Assembly: GCF_902499075.1 (NCBI RefSeq)
Contig: NZ_CABVPP010000018.1
Location: 36,263 to 100,262, forward strand
Length of the DNA: 64,000 nucleotides
Direction of reading: 5' to 3'
DNA from: Burkholderia pseudomultivorans
Lineage (GTDB): Bacteria > Pseudomonadota > Gammaproteobacteria > Burkholderiales > Burkholderiaceae
The notes below the pieces were generated by a model, which saw nothing but the letters and a program-made list of their open reading frames with translations, was not told the DNA's origin and searched no databases. Made by a program: the position numbers and the translations under genes. Each line of letters opens with the position of its first letter. Positions within the stretch are counted from its first letter, which is position 1. This document shows positions 16,558-25,023 of this stretch, in pieces.

Positions 16558-17284
16558 CTTGATCAACCGCATTCATCTGGCCGACGCACTGAGCGTGCTG
16601 CGCGCGTTGCCCGACGGCTGTATCGACCTGACCTTCACGGATCCGCCCTACTCGTCCGGCGGCACGACGAGCGCGTCGCGCAGCCAGGCGCCGTCGAGCA
16701 AGTACATCGGCGGCGACGTGAAGACCGTCTACCCTGAATTCCAGCACGACAGCAAGGATCAACGGTCGTGGACGTTCTGGTGCATGACGTGGCTCGCCGA
16801 GGTCTACCGCGTCAGTCGCAACGAAGCGCACCTCGTCTGCTTCGTCGACTGGCGCCAGTTACCGAGCCTCACCGATGCAATCCAGGCGGCCGGCTTCACG
16901 TGGCGCGGCGTCGCTGTGTGGGACAAGACGAGCGGCCGTGCGCGGCCGCGCGCCGGCGGCTTCGCGCAGCAGGCCGAATTCCTGGTCTGGGCGACGAAGG
17001 GCGCCGTGCGCCGCGCCGACGTGTACCTGCCCGGCGTGTTCTCAGAACGCCTCGCGCACCCGAAGCGTCACATGACCGAAAAGCCCGCGCAGCTCGCGCG
17101 CGAAGTCGTGCGCTTGGCGCCGGCCGGGGGCGTCGTCCTGGACCCGTTCGCCGGGTCCGGGACGTTCCTCGATGCTGCGAAGCAGGCCGGCTTGAACTGG
17201 ATCGGCTGCGAGCTCGAGCCGGCCTACCATCAGGTGGCAACGGCCCGCGTGGCCGGGCTCGGCACTCCGGGCGTCGCGGCGTAG
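16535..17284 (+). CDS. DNA methyltransferase (N6-adenine or N4-cytosine type)
   Basis: This 249-residue protein has motif IV DPPY at 36-39 and SAM-binding motif I FAGSGT at 205-210, with HMTEKP at 179-184 just before motif I. The DPPY-first order places it in the beta group of amino-methyltransferases. No restriction enzyme is adjacent, so it probably protects phage DNA or alters host gene expression. Its target sequence cannot be read from the protein. The start lies inside the Com-like gene, suggesting translational control. Confidence 0.9.
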   Translation: MQHPIFADLINRIHLADALSVLRALPDGCIDLTFTDPPYSSGGTTSASRSQAPSSKYIGGDVKTVYPEFQHDSKDQRSWTFWCMTWLAEVYRVSRNEAHLVCFVDWRQLPSLTDAIQAAGFTWRGVAVWDKTSGRARPRAGGFAQQAEFLVWATKGAVRRADVYLPGVFSERLAHPKRHMTEKPAQLAREVVRLAPAGGVVLDPFAGSGTFLDAAKQAGLNWIGCELEPAYHQVATARVAGLGTPGVAA

Positions 17285-17304
17285 CGACGTTTCGCGGCGG
17301 TTTC

Positions 17305-17329
17305 GGTTGTACCCGGCCGCTGCACAACC
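17305..17329 (+). promoter_or_regulatory. FI promoter: Ogr-type late promoter of the FI operon
   Basis: GGTTGT at 17305-17310 and ACAACC at 17324-17329 are separated so that TTGT and ACAA are 13 apart, as at the other two late promoters. GGCAATCTTT follows 29 bases downstream (17359-17368). It precedes the tail sheath operon, where P2 has its F promoter. Confidence 0.8.
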
Positions 17330-17395
17330 AAGCGCGCGTGATCTGCGCGCGCGCGAGCGGCAATCTTTCGGGAGGCTCACTTCCGGGAGAAACGC

Positions 17396-18568
17396 ATGCC
17401 TTCTGATTACCACCACGGCGTACGCGTCATTGAGATCAATGAGGGTACGCGCCCCATCCGCACGGTCAGCACGGCCGTCATCGGCCTGGTCAGCACGGCC
17501 GACGACGCCGATGCGGCCACCTTCCCCGAAAACCGTCCCGTTCTTATCACCGACGTGCAGGCAGCGATTAGCAAGGCAGGCACGAAGGGCACGCTCGCGC
17601 GTTCGCTCGATGCGATCGCCGCGCAGACGTCCCCGCTGATCGTCGCGGTGCGTGTGCCAACCGGCAAGGATGCGGATACCACCACCACCAACGTGATCGG
17701 CACGACCACCGCGGACGGCCAGTACACCGGTATGAAGGCGCTGCTCGCCGCGAAGAGCCGCCTCGGCGTGAAGCCGCGCGTGCTCGGTTGTCCAGGCCTC
17801 GACACCCTGCCCGTCGCCTCCGAGCTTGCGACGATCGCGCAGAAGCTGCGCGGCTTCGGCTACATCAGCGCGTTCGGCGCACAGACGAAGGAGGAAGCGA
17901 CCGCCTACCGCGCGAACTTCGGCCAGCGTGAGCTGATGACGATCTGGCCGGATTTCGTGAACTGGAACACCACGACCAACGCCGAGGACATCACGTGGGC
18001 AACGGCGCGCGCGCTCGGCATGCGCGCGAAGATCGACGAAGAGATCGGCTGGCACAAGACGATCTCGAACGTCGTGGTCAACGGCGTCACGGGCATCAGC
18101 CGCGACGTGTTCTGGGACCTGCAGGACCCGAACACCGACGCGGGCTACCTGAACAGCCACGAAGTGACCACGCTGGTGAACGCGGACGGTTACCGTCTAT
18201 GGGGATCGCGCACCTGTTCCGAGGACAAGCTGTGGGCGTTCGAGAACTATGTGCGCAGCGCGCAGGTGATCGCCGACACGATGGCCGAGGCGCACATGTG
18301 GGCCGTCGACCAGCCGATGAGCCGCACGCTGATGCGCGACATCGTCGACGGCGTGAATGCGAAGTTCCGCGCGTGGAAGACCGCCGGCTACCTGATCGAC
18401 GGCGAATGCTGGTTCGATCCGGGCGCGAACGACAAGGATTCGCTCAAGGCCGGCTTGGGCTTCATCGACTACGACTTCTGCCCTGCCCCGCCGCTCGAAG
18501 ACCTGACGTTCCGCCAGCGCATCACCGACCGCTATCTGGTCAAGTTCGCGCAAAGCATCGCGGTCTGA
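17396..18568 (+). CDS. FI: contractile tail sheath protein (P2 gpFI)
   Basis: This 390-residue sheath subunit is close to P2 gpFI (396). It begins YHHGVRVIEINEGTRPIRTV, the sheath-family signature, followed by VIGLVSTADDAD. The C-terminal FRAWKTAGYLIDGECWFDP and the terminal PPLEDLTFRQRITDRYL are also typical. GGGAG lies 7 bases before the ATG. It is the first gene of the last late operon and stacks around the tube for contraction. Confidence 0.96.
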   Translation: MPSDYHHGVRVIEINEGTRPIRTVSTAVIGLVSTADDADAATFPENRPVLITDVQAAISKAGTKGTLARSLDAIAAQTSPLIVAVRVPTGKDADTTTTNVIGTTTADGQYTGMKALLAAKSRLGVKPRVLGCPGLDTLPVASELATIAQKLRGFGYISAFGAQTKEEATAYRANFGQRELMTIWPDFVNWNTTTNAEDITWATARALGMRAKIDEEIGWHKTISNVVVNGVTGISRDVFWDLQDPNTDAGYLNSHEVTTLVNADGYRLWGSRTCSEDKLWAFENYVRSAQVIADTMAEAHMWAVDQPMSRTLMRDIVDGVNAKFRAWKTAGYLIDGECWFDPGANDKDSLKAGLGFIDYDFCPAPPLEDLTFRQRITDRYLVKFAQSIAV

Positions 18569-18597
18569 TCGCTCGACACTCACCATAGGGAAATGCA

Positions 18598-19107
18598 ATG
18601 GCTCTGCCATCCAAACTGAAGAACTTCAACGTCTTCGAAGACGGCACCTCGTTCGTCGGGGAAGTCACCGAAATCCAGCTGCCGAAGCTCACGCGCAAGA
18701 TGGAGGCGTATCGCGGCGGCGGCATGAACGCCGAGGTCGACATCGATCTCGGCATGGAGAAGATGGAACTCGGCCTGACGATGGGCGGCTTCATGAAGGA
18801 GATGTTCAAGACGTGGGGCACGTCGAAGGTCGACGGCGTCACCGTACGTTTCGCTGGCTCCTATCAGCGCGACGACACCGAGGATGTCGACGCGGTCGAG
18901 GTGTATGTGCGCGGCCGCTACAAGGAAATCGACCCCGGCAAGGCCAAGGCCGGCGACAACGCCGACCAGACCGGCACGATGTCGCTGTCGTATTACCGGC
19001 TCATCTGCAACGGCGAGACGCTGATCGAGATCGACGTCCCGAACTTCGTCGAGATCGTCGGCGGCGTCGATCGTCTCGCACAGCAGCGCCGCGCCATCGG
19101 CCTGTAA
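18598..19107 (+). CDS. FII: tail tube protein (P2 gpFII)
   Basis: This 169-residue protein (P2 gpFII 172) forms the inner tube. It begins MALPSKLKNFNVFEDGTSFV and continues with GEVTEIQLPKLTRKMEAYRGGG, the family hallmark. It follows the sheath gene with a short gap, as in P2. Confidence 0.96.
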   Translation: MALPSKLKNFNVFEDGTSFVGEVTEIQLPKLTRKMEAYRGGGMNAEVDIDLGMEKMELGLTMGGFMKEMFKTWGTSKVDGVTVRFAGSYQRDDTEDVDAVEVYVRGRYKEIDPGKAKAGDNADQTGTMSLSYYRLICNGETLIEIDVPNFVEIVGGVDRLAQQRRAIGL

Positions 19108-19140
19108 CCCCCTTACCCCTACCCTCAGAGGAACCATACG

Positions 19141-19452
19141 ATGCAATCGAAGCAATCCGCCATCATCACGCTCGACACACCGATCAAGCGCGGCGAGCAG
19201 GAAATCACCGCTGTCACGCTGAACAAGCCGCTCGCGGGCGCGCTGCGCGGCGTCGCGCTCACCGACGTGCTGCAGCTGGACGTGATCGCGTTGTCGAAGG
19301 TGCTGCCGCGCATCAGCGATCCCGTTCTGACCACGCAGGACGTGCTACGCCTGGACCCTGCGGACCTCGTCCAGCTCGGCACCGAGGTAGCCGGTTTTTT
19401 GGTGCCGAACTCGTCGAAGGCGGACGCCTCCCTCGAACCGTCGACGACGTGA
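19141..19452 (+). CDS. E: tail assembly chaperone gpE
   Basis: This 103-residue protein (P2 gpE 91) is the short product of the tail chaperone pair that precedes the tape measure. It carries the gpE family pattern, with an early TLDTPIKRGEQEITAVTL strand and DVLQLDVIALSKVLPRISDPVL. Late in the gene is a slippery T TTT TTG (19395-19401), in the right frame for a -1 shift into E'. GAGGAAC precedes the ATG. Confidence 0.93.
   Translation: MQSKQSAIITLDTPIKRGEQEITAVTLNKPLAGALRGVALTDVLQLDVIALSKVLPRISDPVLTTQDVLRLDPADLVQLGTEVAGFLVPNSSKADASLEPSTT
19395..19401 (+). other. programmed -1 frameshift site (E to E')
   Basis: The zero frame reads GGT TTT TTG, giving the heptamer T TTT TTG used by P2 for E+E'. 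A -1 slip continues as GGT GCC GAA ... through the E' frame to the stop at 19571 and gives a fusion of about 143 residues (P2 E+E' is 142, recalled). Confidence 0.88.
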
Positions 19453-19571
19453 TGGCCGATATCGCGCTCGTGTTCCACTGGTCGCCCGACGCGATGGCCG
19501 CCATGCCGTTGTCTGAGCTGATGGACTGGCGCGAACGCGCGCGCGAGCGCTACGAGCGAGGCGACGAATGA
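19452..19571 (+). CDS. E': tail chaperone extension gpE' (expressed as E+E' frameshift product)
   Basis: The 39-residue GpE-family stretch MADIALVFHWSPDAMAAM and SELMDWRERARERY is in the -1 frame relative to E. It has its own ATG overlapping the E stop, but by analogy with P2 it is mainly made as a fusion after the slip at 19395-19401. Its stop overlaps the tape-measure start (ATGA). Fusion and short forms together chaperone the tape measure protein. Confidence 0.88.
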   Translation: MADIALVFHWSPDAMAAMPLSELMDWRERARERYERGDE

Positions 19572-22500
19572 GCGACCGTTCGCTTCGTCTGGAAGTGGTA
19601 CTGAAGGCGCTCGACCAGGCGAGCCGCCCGATTCGCGAGATCACCGGCCGCAACCGCACGCTGGTGAAAGACCTGCGCGACACCCGCGCGCGCCTGAAGG
19701 AGCTGAGCGACACGCAGCGGCGTATCGGCGAGTTCCGCGAGATGCGCACGGGCCTCGCGAACACATCGGCGAAGCTCGCCGATGCGCAGAAGAAGGTGAA
19801 GGAACTCGCGAAGTCGCTGCATGCGTACGGGCCGCCGTCGCAGCAGATGATTGCCGAGCTGGCGAAGGCGCGGCAAGCGTCGTCGAGGCTCGGTATCGCG
19901 TTCAAGAAGCAATCGGCGGGCGTTGACGAGCTGCGCAATCGGCTCGTGCGCGCCGGCGTCGACACGAGCAAGCTCTCCCAGCACGAGCGCACTCTGCGGA
20001 ACGACATCGCCGCAACCACCAACGCCATCGATGCGCAGACGCGCCGTCTCGACGCGCTGAACCACCGTCAGCAGCGCATCGCGGCCGCGCGCACGAAGAT
20101 GGGCGCCATGCGTGGCGCTGCGGCCGAGATGGCAATTGGCGGATATGCCGCGCGCTCGACCGGTCAGCACATCCTCGACGATCTGCGCGAGCCGCTGGCC
20201 GAGGCGAAGAAAATCCAGAACGAGCGCGGCCGCATTCAGGGGCTCGGTCTCGGCGATCACGCGACGCAGGACGCCGAGCGCTACGTGCGGGGAATGAAAA
20301 CGCCGGGCGTCGCGATCGCGGACAACATGACGCTGATGCGCGACGCGATGTCGATCTTCGCGGACGAGCATCACGCGCAGATGGTGATGCCGACGCTCGC
20401 GAAGATGAAGTTCGCGAACGAGGCGATGTTCGGCGCCGGCCAGGGGCACGAAAACGAAGAGAAGTTCATGAACATGCTGAAGGTGATCGAGCTGCGCGGC
20501 GGCACGAAATCCGAGGCAGCGTTCATCAAAGAAGCGAACATGGTTCAGCAGGTGCTGACCGCGACCGGTGGGCGCGTCGGCGGCGACGAATGGCGAAACT
20601 TCATCCAGACCGGCAAGGTCGCGGCGAAGCAGATGCGCCAGGACGCGTTCTACTACCAGATGGAGCCGCTGATTCAGGAAATGGGCGGGCATGCGGCTGG
20701 CACCGGTGTGCAGGCGGCGTACAGCAACCTGATGCAGGGCAAGACCACCGTGCGCGCCGCGAAGCGCCTGGTCGAACTGGGCCTCGTCGACAAGAAGTCG
20801 GTCGAATACAACACCATCGGCAACGTGAAGCGCATCAAGCCCGGTGCGCTGATCCAGGGGGAGCTGTTCAACGCGTCGCCGTTCGAGTGGATGGAGAAGG
20901 TGCTGCTGCCGAAGCTGAAAGCCAAGGGCATCACGTCGGACGCCAAGATTCTGGAGGAATTCTCCACGATCATGACGAACGGCAACGGCGCAAATCTGTT
21001 CGCGACGATGTACATGCAGCGTGAGCAGATTCACAAAAACGAGAAGCTGAACCGCGGCGCGTACGGGATCGACCAGTTGCACGCGCTCGGGCAGAAGCAA
21101 ACCGAAGGGCGCGAGCTGATTGCGCTGGAGAAGGTGCGCAACCTGCGCACCGTCATCGGCGAGCAGGTATTGCCCGTGTACAACCGCGCGCTCGAGCTGA
21201 CGACGACCGTGCTCGAGCGACTGCTCGGCTTCGCGAAGCAGTATCCCAACTTCACGCGCGCGGTCGCGATCGGCGCGGCCGGGCTCGGCGTGCTGTTAGC
21301 CGTGCTCGGCACGTTGACGATCGCGCTCGCCGGCATCCTCGGGCCGCTCGCAATCGTGCGCTTCAGCATGTCGATGCTCGGCATCCAGGGCGGCGTCCTG
21401 GCGCGCGCGCTCGGCGCCGGCGCTGGCGCGCTGCGGCGCTTCTCCGGCGCCGCGACCGGCGCTGCCTCGGGCGTCGCCGCTGCTGGCACCGGTGCGCGCG
21501 GCGCGGCGACACGCATCCGTGCGGCGCTGTCGAGCGCCTGGGTCGCTTCGTCTCCCCGAGCTGCAGCGGCGTCGCTGCGCGCCTACGTCGCGTCGCTCGC
21601 ACAGCGGGTGCCAGCCGCCTGTCGAGCCGCACGCGCGGCAGTGCGCCAATGGGGCGTATCGGCGGTCGCCGCCATGAAGGATGGCGCAAGCGCTGCGCGC
21701 CAGTACACCGCGCAGTTGTGGCGCGCCGTCGCCGCGCAGGCCGCCGCCACGCGCGCGGCCGTAGTGTCGCGCTGGACGATGGCCCGGCAGTACGTCGCGC
21801 GCCGCGGCGTGTCGGGCATGGCCGTCGACGGGGCGCACGGCGGTTTCAACCTGGTCAAGGGCGGCACGATGGGCGCGATCAATGGCGTGCGCGCGGCGCT
21901 CGGTGGGCTGGCGCAGACGCTGCTATTCGTCGGCCGTGTCGCATTGATGAGCCCGATCGGCCTGGTGATTGCCGGCATCGCGCTCGCCGCGCTTCTCGTC
22001 GTCAAATACTGGGAACCGATCAAGGCGTTTTTCTCGGGCTTTTGGCAAGGGCTATCCGAGGGTCTGAAGCCGCTCGCGCCGATCTTCACTCGCGTGCTCG
22101 CGATCCTCGGCTCCGCGTTCGAACCGCTCAAGCCCGTATTCAACTGGCTCGTCGAGGCCATGAAAGGAGCGTGGGACTGGATCAAACGGATGTTGGGTCC
22201 CGTCGATTCCACCAAGGAAAGCCTCGACAAGGCGACCAGTGCCGGCAAGGGCTTCGGCGCGTGGCTCGCCGACATCATCGTGGTCGCAGCGGATGCCGCC
22301 GCACGCTTCGTCGAATTCGGTGCGAACCTGATGTCGGGGCTCGTCAACGGGATCACGAACGGCCTGGGCGCCGTGAAGACTGCGATCCAGGCCGCCGGCG
22401 ACAGCGTGGTCGGCTGGTTCAAGGAACGGCTCGGCATCCATTCGCCGAGCCGCGTGTTCGCCGCGCTCGGCGGCTGGACAATGGCCGGTCTCGAGCAGGG

Positions 22501-22819
22501 GCTGCGCAACGGCCTGGACGGGCCGCTCGCGACCGTGCGCGAGCTCGGCAAGCGGATCGTCGCGGCCGGCGCCGGCATCGGCATCACGGGCGCGGCCATC
22601 GCCGGCGGCGCACCCCTCACCGTCGACAACCGCCCGCCGTTGACCGCCGCGGCCGTTGCGCGCACGCCAGCGTCGACACCGGCGCCGATCACGATCAACG
22701 TGTACGCGTCGCCCGGCATGGACGCGAATGCGCTCGCGCAGAAGGTGCTGCAGCTGATGCGCCAAGAGCAGGCCGCGCAGGCCGCGCGCGATCGGTCGCG
22801 CCTGCGCGATCGGGATTGA
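19568..22819 (+). CDS. T: tail tape measure protein (P2 gpT)
   Basis: This 1083-residue protein sets tail length. It has an N-terminal helical region rich in lysine and arginine with heptad-like spacing (about 1-180), the phage tape-measure core with GGTKSEAAFIKEANMVQQ and NLMQGKTTVRAAKRLVELG, hydrophobic segments near 570-600 and 785-815, an Ala-rich linker (about 605-740), and a C-terminal GIHSPSRVFAALGGWTMAGLEQG motif typical of tape measures. P2 gpT is shorter (815), so the tail may be longer, if length scales with the protein. Confidence 0.94.
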   Translation: MSDRSLRLEVVLKALDQASRPIREITGRNRTLVKDLRDTRARLKELSDTQRRIGEFREMRTGLANTSAKLADAQKKVKELAKSLHAYGPPSQQMIAELAKARQASSRLGIAFKKQSAGVDELRNRLVRAGVDTSKLSQHERTLRNDIAATTNAIDAQTRRLDALNHRQQRIAAARTKMGAMRGAAAEMAIGGYAARSTGQHILDDLREPLAEAKKIQNERGRIQGLGLGDHATQDAERYVRGMKTPGVAIADNMTLMRDAMSIFADEHHAQMVMPTLAKMKFANEAMFGAGQGHENEEKFMNMLKVIELRGGTKSEAAFIKEANMVQQVLTATGGRVGGDEWRNFIQTGKVAAKQMRQDAFYYQMEPLIQEMGGHAAGTGVQAAYSNLMQGKTTVRAAKRLVELGLVDKKSVEYNTIGNVKRIKPGALIQGELFNASPFEWMEKVLLPKLKAKGITSDAKILEEFSTIMTNGNGANLFATMYMQREQIHKNEKLNRGAYGIDQLHALGQKQTEGRELIALEKVRNLRTVIGEQVLPVYNRALELTTTVLERLLGFAKQYPNFTRAVAIGAAGLGVLLAVLGTLTIALAGILGPLAIVRFSMSMLGIQGGVLARALGAGAGALRRFSGAATGAASGVAAAGTGARGAATRIRAALSSAWVASSPRAAAASLRAYVASLAQRVPAACRAARAAVRQWGVSAVAAMKDGASAARQYTAQLWRAVAAQAAATRAAVVSRWTMARQYVARRGVSGMAVDGAHGGFNLVKGGTMGAINGVRAALGGLAQTLLFVGRVALMSPIGLVIAGIALAALLVVKYWEPIKAFFSGFWQGLSEGLKPLAPIFTRVLAILGSAFEPLKPVFNWLVEAMKGAWDWIKRMLGPVDSTKESLDKATSAGKGFGAWLADIIVVAADAAARFVEFGANLMSGLVNGITNGLGAVKTAIQAAGDSVVGWFKERLGIHSPSRVFAALGGWTMAGLEQGLRNGLDGPLATVRELGKRIVAAGAGIGITGAAIAGGAPLTVDNRPPLTAAAVARTPASTPAPITINVYASPGMDANALAQKVLQLMRQEQAAQAARDRSRLRDRD

Positions 22820-22832
22820 AGGAGGGATTGTC

Positions 22833-23261
22833 ATGATGATGGCGCTCGGGCTGTTCGTGTTCAGCCTGTCGACGCTGCCCTACCAGGAGCTGAAGCGCCG
22901 GCGCGGCTGGCGCTACGCAAGCAACAACCGTGTCGGCCGGAAGCCGGCGCGGCAGTACGTCGGCGAGGACGAGGAAACGATCGTCCTGTCCGGCGTGCTG
23001 CTGCCCGAGCTGACCGGCGGCGATCTGTCGCTGTCTGTGCTCGAGGCGATGGCGGACCAGCACACGGCGTGGCCGCTGATCGAGGGCACCGGCCACATCT
23101 ACGGCATGTTCACGATCGACAACATCGATACGACCCGCACGCTGTTTTTCCCGGACGGCGCCGCGCGCCGCATCGATTTCACGGTCGCGCTCACGCGCAA
23201 CGACGACATCGACATGCTCGGCATCGTCACCGACGCGATCAAGGAGGCGATCTCGCTATGA
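22833..23261 (+). CDS. U: tail protein (P2 gpU)
   Basis: This 142-residue protein (P2 gpU 159) has the family-typical FSLSTLPYQELKRRRGWRYA and a central GHIYGMFTIDNIDTTRT. Three ATG codons in a row (22833, 22836, 22839) follow AAGGAGGG at 22819-22826; the first fits best. It acts in tail completion with X and D. Confidence 0.95.
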   Translation: MMMALGLFVFSLSTLPYQELKRRRGWRYASNNRVGRKPARQYVGEDEETIVLSGVLLPELTGGDLSLSVLEAMADQHTAWPLIEGTGHIYGMFTIDNIDTTRTLFFPDGAARRIDFTVALTRNDDIDMLGIVTDAIKEAISL

Positions 23262-24403
23262 ACCTCGCCGACCTGCCGGGCGCCGACCTGGTGCAGAAAA
23301 CCGTCCTGGCCGACGATCGTGTGCCGCGTGCGATCTACTCGATTACGCTGAACGGAAAGGACATCTCGCACAAGTTCGACGGCCGACTGATCTCGATGAC
23401 GCTGCAGGACAACCGCGGCTTCGAAGCCGACCAGCTCGACATTAGCCTGGACGATTCGGACGGCGCGCTCGAGATTCCGACCCGCGGTGTGAGATTGAAG
23501 GTGGCGATCGGTTGGGCCGGTGCCGCAAACGGCCTCGTCGACAAGGGCGAATTCGTCGTCGACGAGGTGCGGCACACCGGCACGCCGGACGTGCTCACGA
23601 TTCGCGCGCGCAGCGTCGATCTGCGTGCCGGCCTGTCGATCAAGAAGGAGCGATCGTGGCACCGTCAGACCGTCGGCGCGATCGTGCGCGCGATCGCGAG
23701 CCAGAACAAGGTGGAGGCGCGCATCAGCAAGGCGCTCGACGGCCAGCTCGTCGACCACATCGACCAGACCGCGGAGTCGGACGCGAACCTGCTGTCGCGC
23801 CTGGCGAAAATGTTCGATGCGATCGCGACAGTGAAGAACGGAAAGCTGCTGTTCATCAAGGCCGGTGAGGCGACGACGGCCAGCGGCAAGCCGTTGCCCG
23901 CCATCACGATCACGCGCGACGTTGGCGATCGCCACGAGTTCGGCGTTGCCGATCGCGACACGTATTCCGGCGTGCAGGCGTTTTATCTGAACACGCGCAC
24001 CGCGAAGAAACAGTCAACCACCGTGAAGCGGCGCAGGCGCCGCACCACGAAAAAGAAGCCGCTCGACAAGAGCGGCGACGTGTTGTTCGGCACGGCCGAG
24101 AACGTGAAGGTGCTGCGGCACACGTACGCGAACAAGAGCAACGCGACACGCGCGGCGAAGGCGGAATGGGAGAAGCTGCAACGCGGCGTTGCAGAGTTCA
24201 GCATCGTGCTCGCGCTCGGCCGGCCGGAGCTGATGACCGAATTACCTGTCACCGTGCGCGGTTACAAACGTGTCATCGACGACTGCAAATGGATCGTCGC
24301 GCGCGTTACACATACGCTCGACGGTAACGGCGGATTTACATCGGACCTCGATCTGGAAGTCAAGGCGAGCGAGGTGCCGGAGATCGAATCGGAAGGGGAG
24401 TGA
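23258..24403 (+). CDS. D: late control / baseplate hub protein (P2 gpD)
   Basis: This 381-residue protein (P2 gpD 387) is a gp27-like baseplate hub that carries the spike. Landmarks are ITLNGKDISHKFDGRLISMT, DELDISLDD-like wording, VDEVRHTGTPDVLTIRARSVD and SLKKERSWHRQTVG-type segments. The ATG at 23258 overlaps the U stop and follows AAGGAGG at 23241-23247. It closes the FI-to-D operon just before a terminator. Confidence 0.95.
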   Translation: MNLADLPGADLVQKTVLADDRVPRAIYSITLNGKDISHKFDGRLISMTLQDNRGFEADQLDISLDDSDGALEIPTRGVRLKVAIGWAGAANGLVDKGEFVVDEVRHTGTPDVLTIRARSVDLRAGLSIKKERSWHRQTVGAIVRAIASQNKVEARISKALDGQLVDHIDQTAESDANLLSRLAKMFDAIATVKNGKLLFIKAGEATTASGKPLPAITITRDVGDRHEFGVADRDTYSGVQAFYLNTRTAKKQSTTVKRRRRRTTKKKPLDKSGDVLFGTAENVKVLRHTYANKSNATRAAKAEWEKLQRGVAEFSIVLALGRPELMTELPVTVRGYKRVIDDCKWIVARVTHTLDGNGGFTSDLDLEVKASEVPEIESEGE

Positions 24404-24442
24404 GTAGACTGTCGACGCATGCGTGAGTTACCCGCTGCGTCG

Positions 24443-24468
24443 AAAAAGCCCGCGATCGCGGGCTTCAG
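24443..24468. terminator. bidirectional terminator between D and the lysogeny operon
   Basis: AAGCCCGCGATCGCGGGCTT at 24446-24465 is a perfect palindrome with A-rich sequence on the left. It separates the rightward late operon from the convergent leftward repressor operon. Confidence 0.8.
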
Positions 24469-24488
24469 TTCGCTGGTGTGTCGGCCCG

Positions 24489-24971
24489 TTACGCCGGCGT
24501 GCAGTCGCGCAACATCGGGCTACCGATCAAGCGACCGCCACCTTCGCACGTCCACGTTACCTTGTTGCCTTTCTCAAGCGCCGCTGCCAATGCCTCGTGT
24601 CCTTTGCTCAGGTATGCGTTGACGGGCATGAATTCGTTACTGGTCCGCAGCTTCACCACGATATTATCGAACGCGTCCTTATCGATGCTCTGAATCGTGC
24701 CGCTTACCGACAGGGCCTTGCCCTTGTACTTCTGATCTGCAGCGACTTCATTTTTGTCGTACGCAGCGAACAGTGCCGCTGCCGTCACACTGATCGTCTC
24801 AACCGGCTTGGATCGCTCGCTGACCGGATTCGATGCGGTGGATCGCTCGCTGACCGGATTCGATACGGTGGATTGCTCCGCAGTCGGCTTCTCACCAAAA
24901 ATAGCCCCTACCATCCCGATAACGAAAACGACGCCAACGACGATGCCAAGCAGTTTGAGCAGTTTTTTCAT
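24489..24971 (-). CDS. membrane-anchored OB-fold (tRNA_anti-like) protein
   Basis: This 160-residue protein has one N-terminal membrane segment (about 6-26, LLGIVVGVVFVIGMVGAIFG) and then a linker with a duplicated SNPVSERS unit. The globular domain from about 62 matches the tRNA_anti-like OB-fold family (AALFAAYDKNEVAADQKYKG, VSGTIQSIDKD) and ends with a cysteine pair (WTCEGGG ... RDC) that could be disulphide-bonded outside the cytoplasm. The longer open frame upstream lacks support; the ATG at 24971 follows GAGAG. It is the third gene of the repressor operon. Function unknown; a role in superinfection exclusion is speculation. Confidence 0.75.
   Translation of the reverse strand: MKKLLKLLGIVVGVVFVIGMVGAIFGEKPTAEQSTVSNPVSERSTASNPVSERSKPVETISVTAAALFAAYDKNEVAADQKYKGKALSVSGTIQSIDKDAFDNIVVKLRTSNEFMPVNAYLSKGHEALAAALEKGNKVTWTCEGGGRLIGSPMLRDCTPA
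24811..24870. repeat. 30-bp tandem duplication in linker of OB-fold protein gene
   Basis: Two adjacent 30-bp units (24811-24840 and 24841-24870) differ at a single base and a partial third follows. They encode the repeated SNPVSERS linker, so this is a recent in-frame expansion. Confidence 0.9.
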
Positions 24972-25023
24972 AGGTCTCTCGGAAATATAGCGCGCTGCGC
25001 TTGTTAGAAATTGGTATAGAAAA

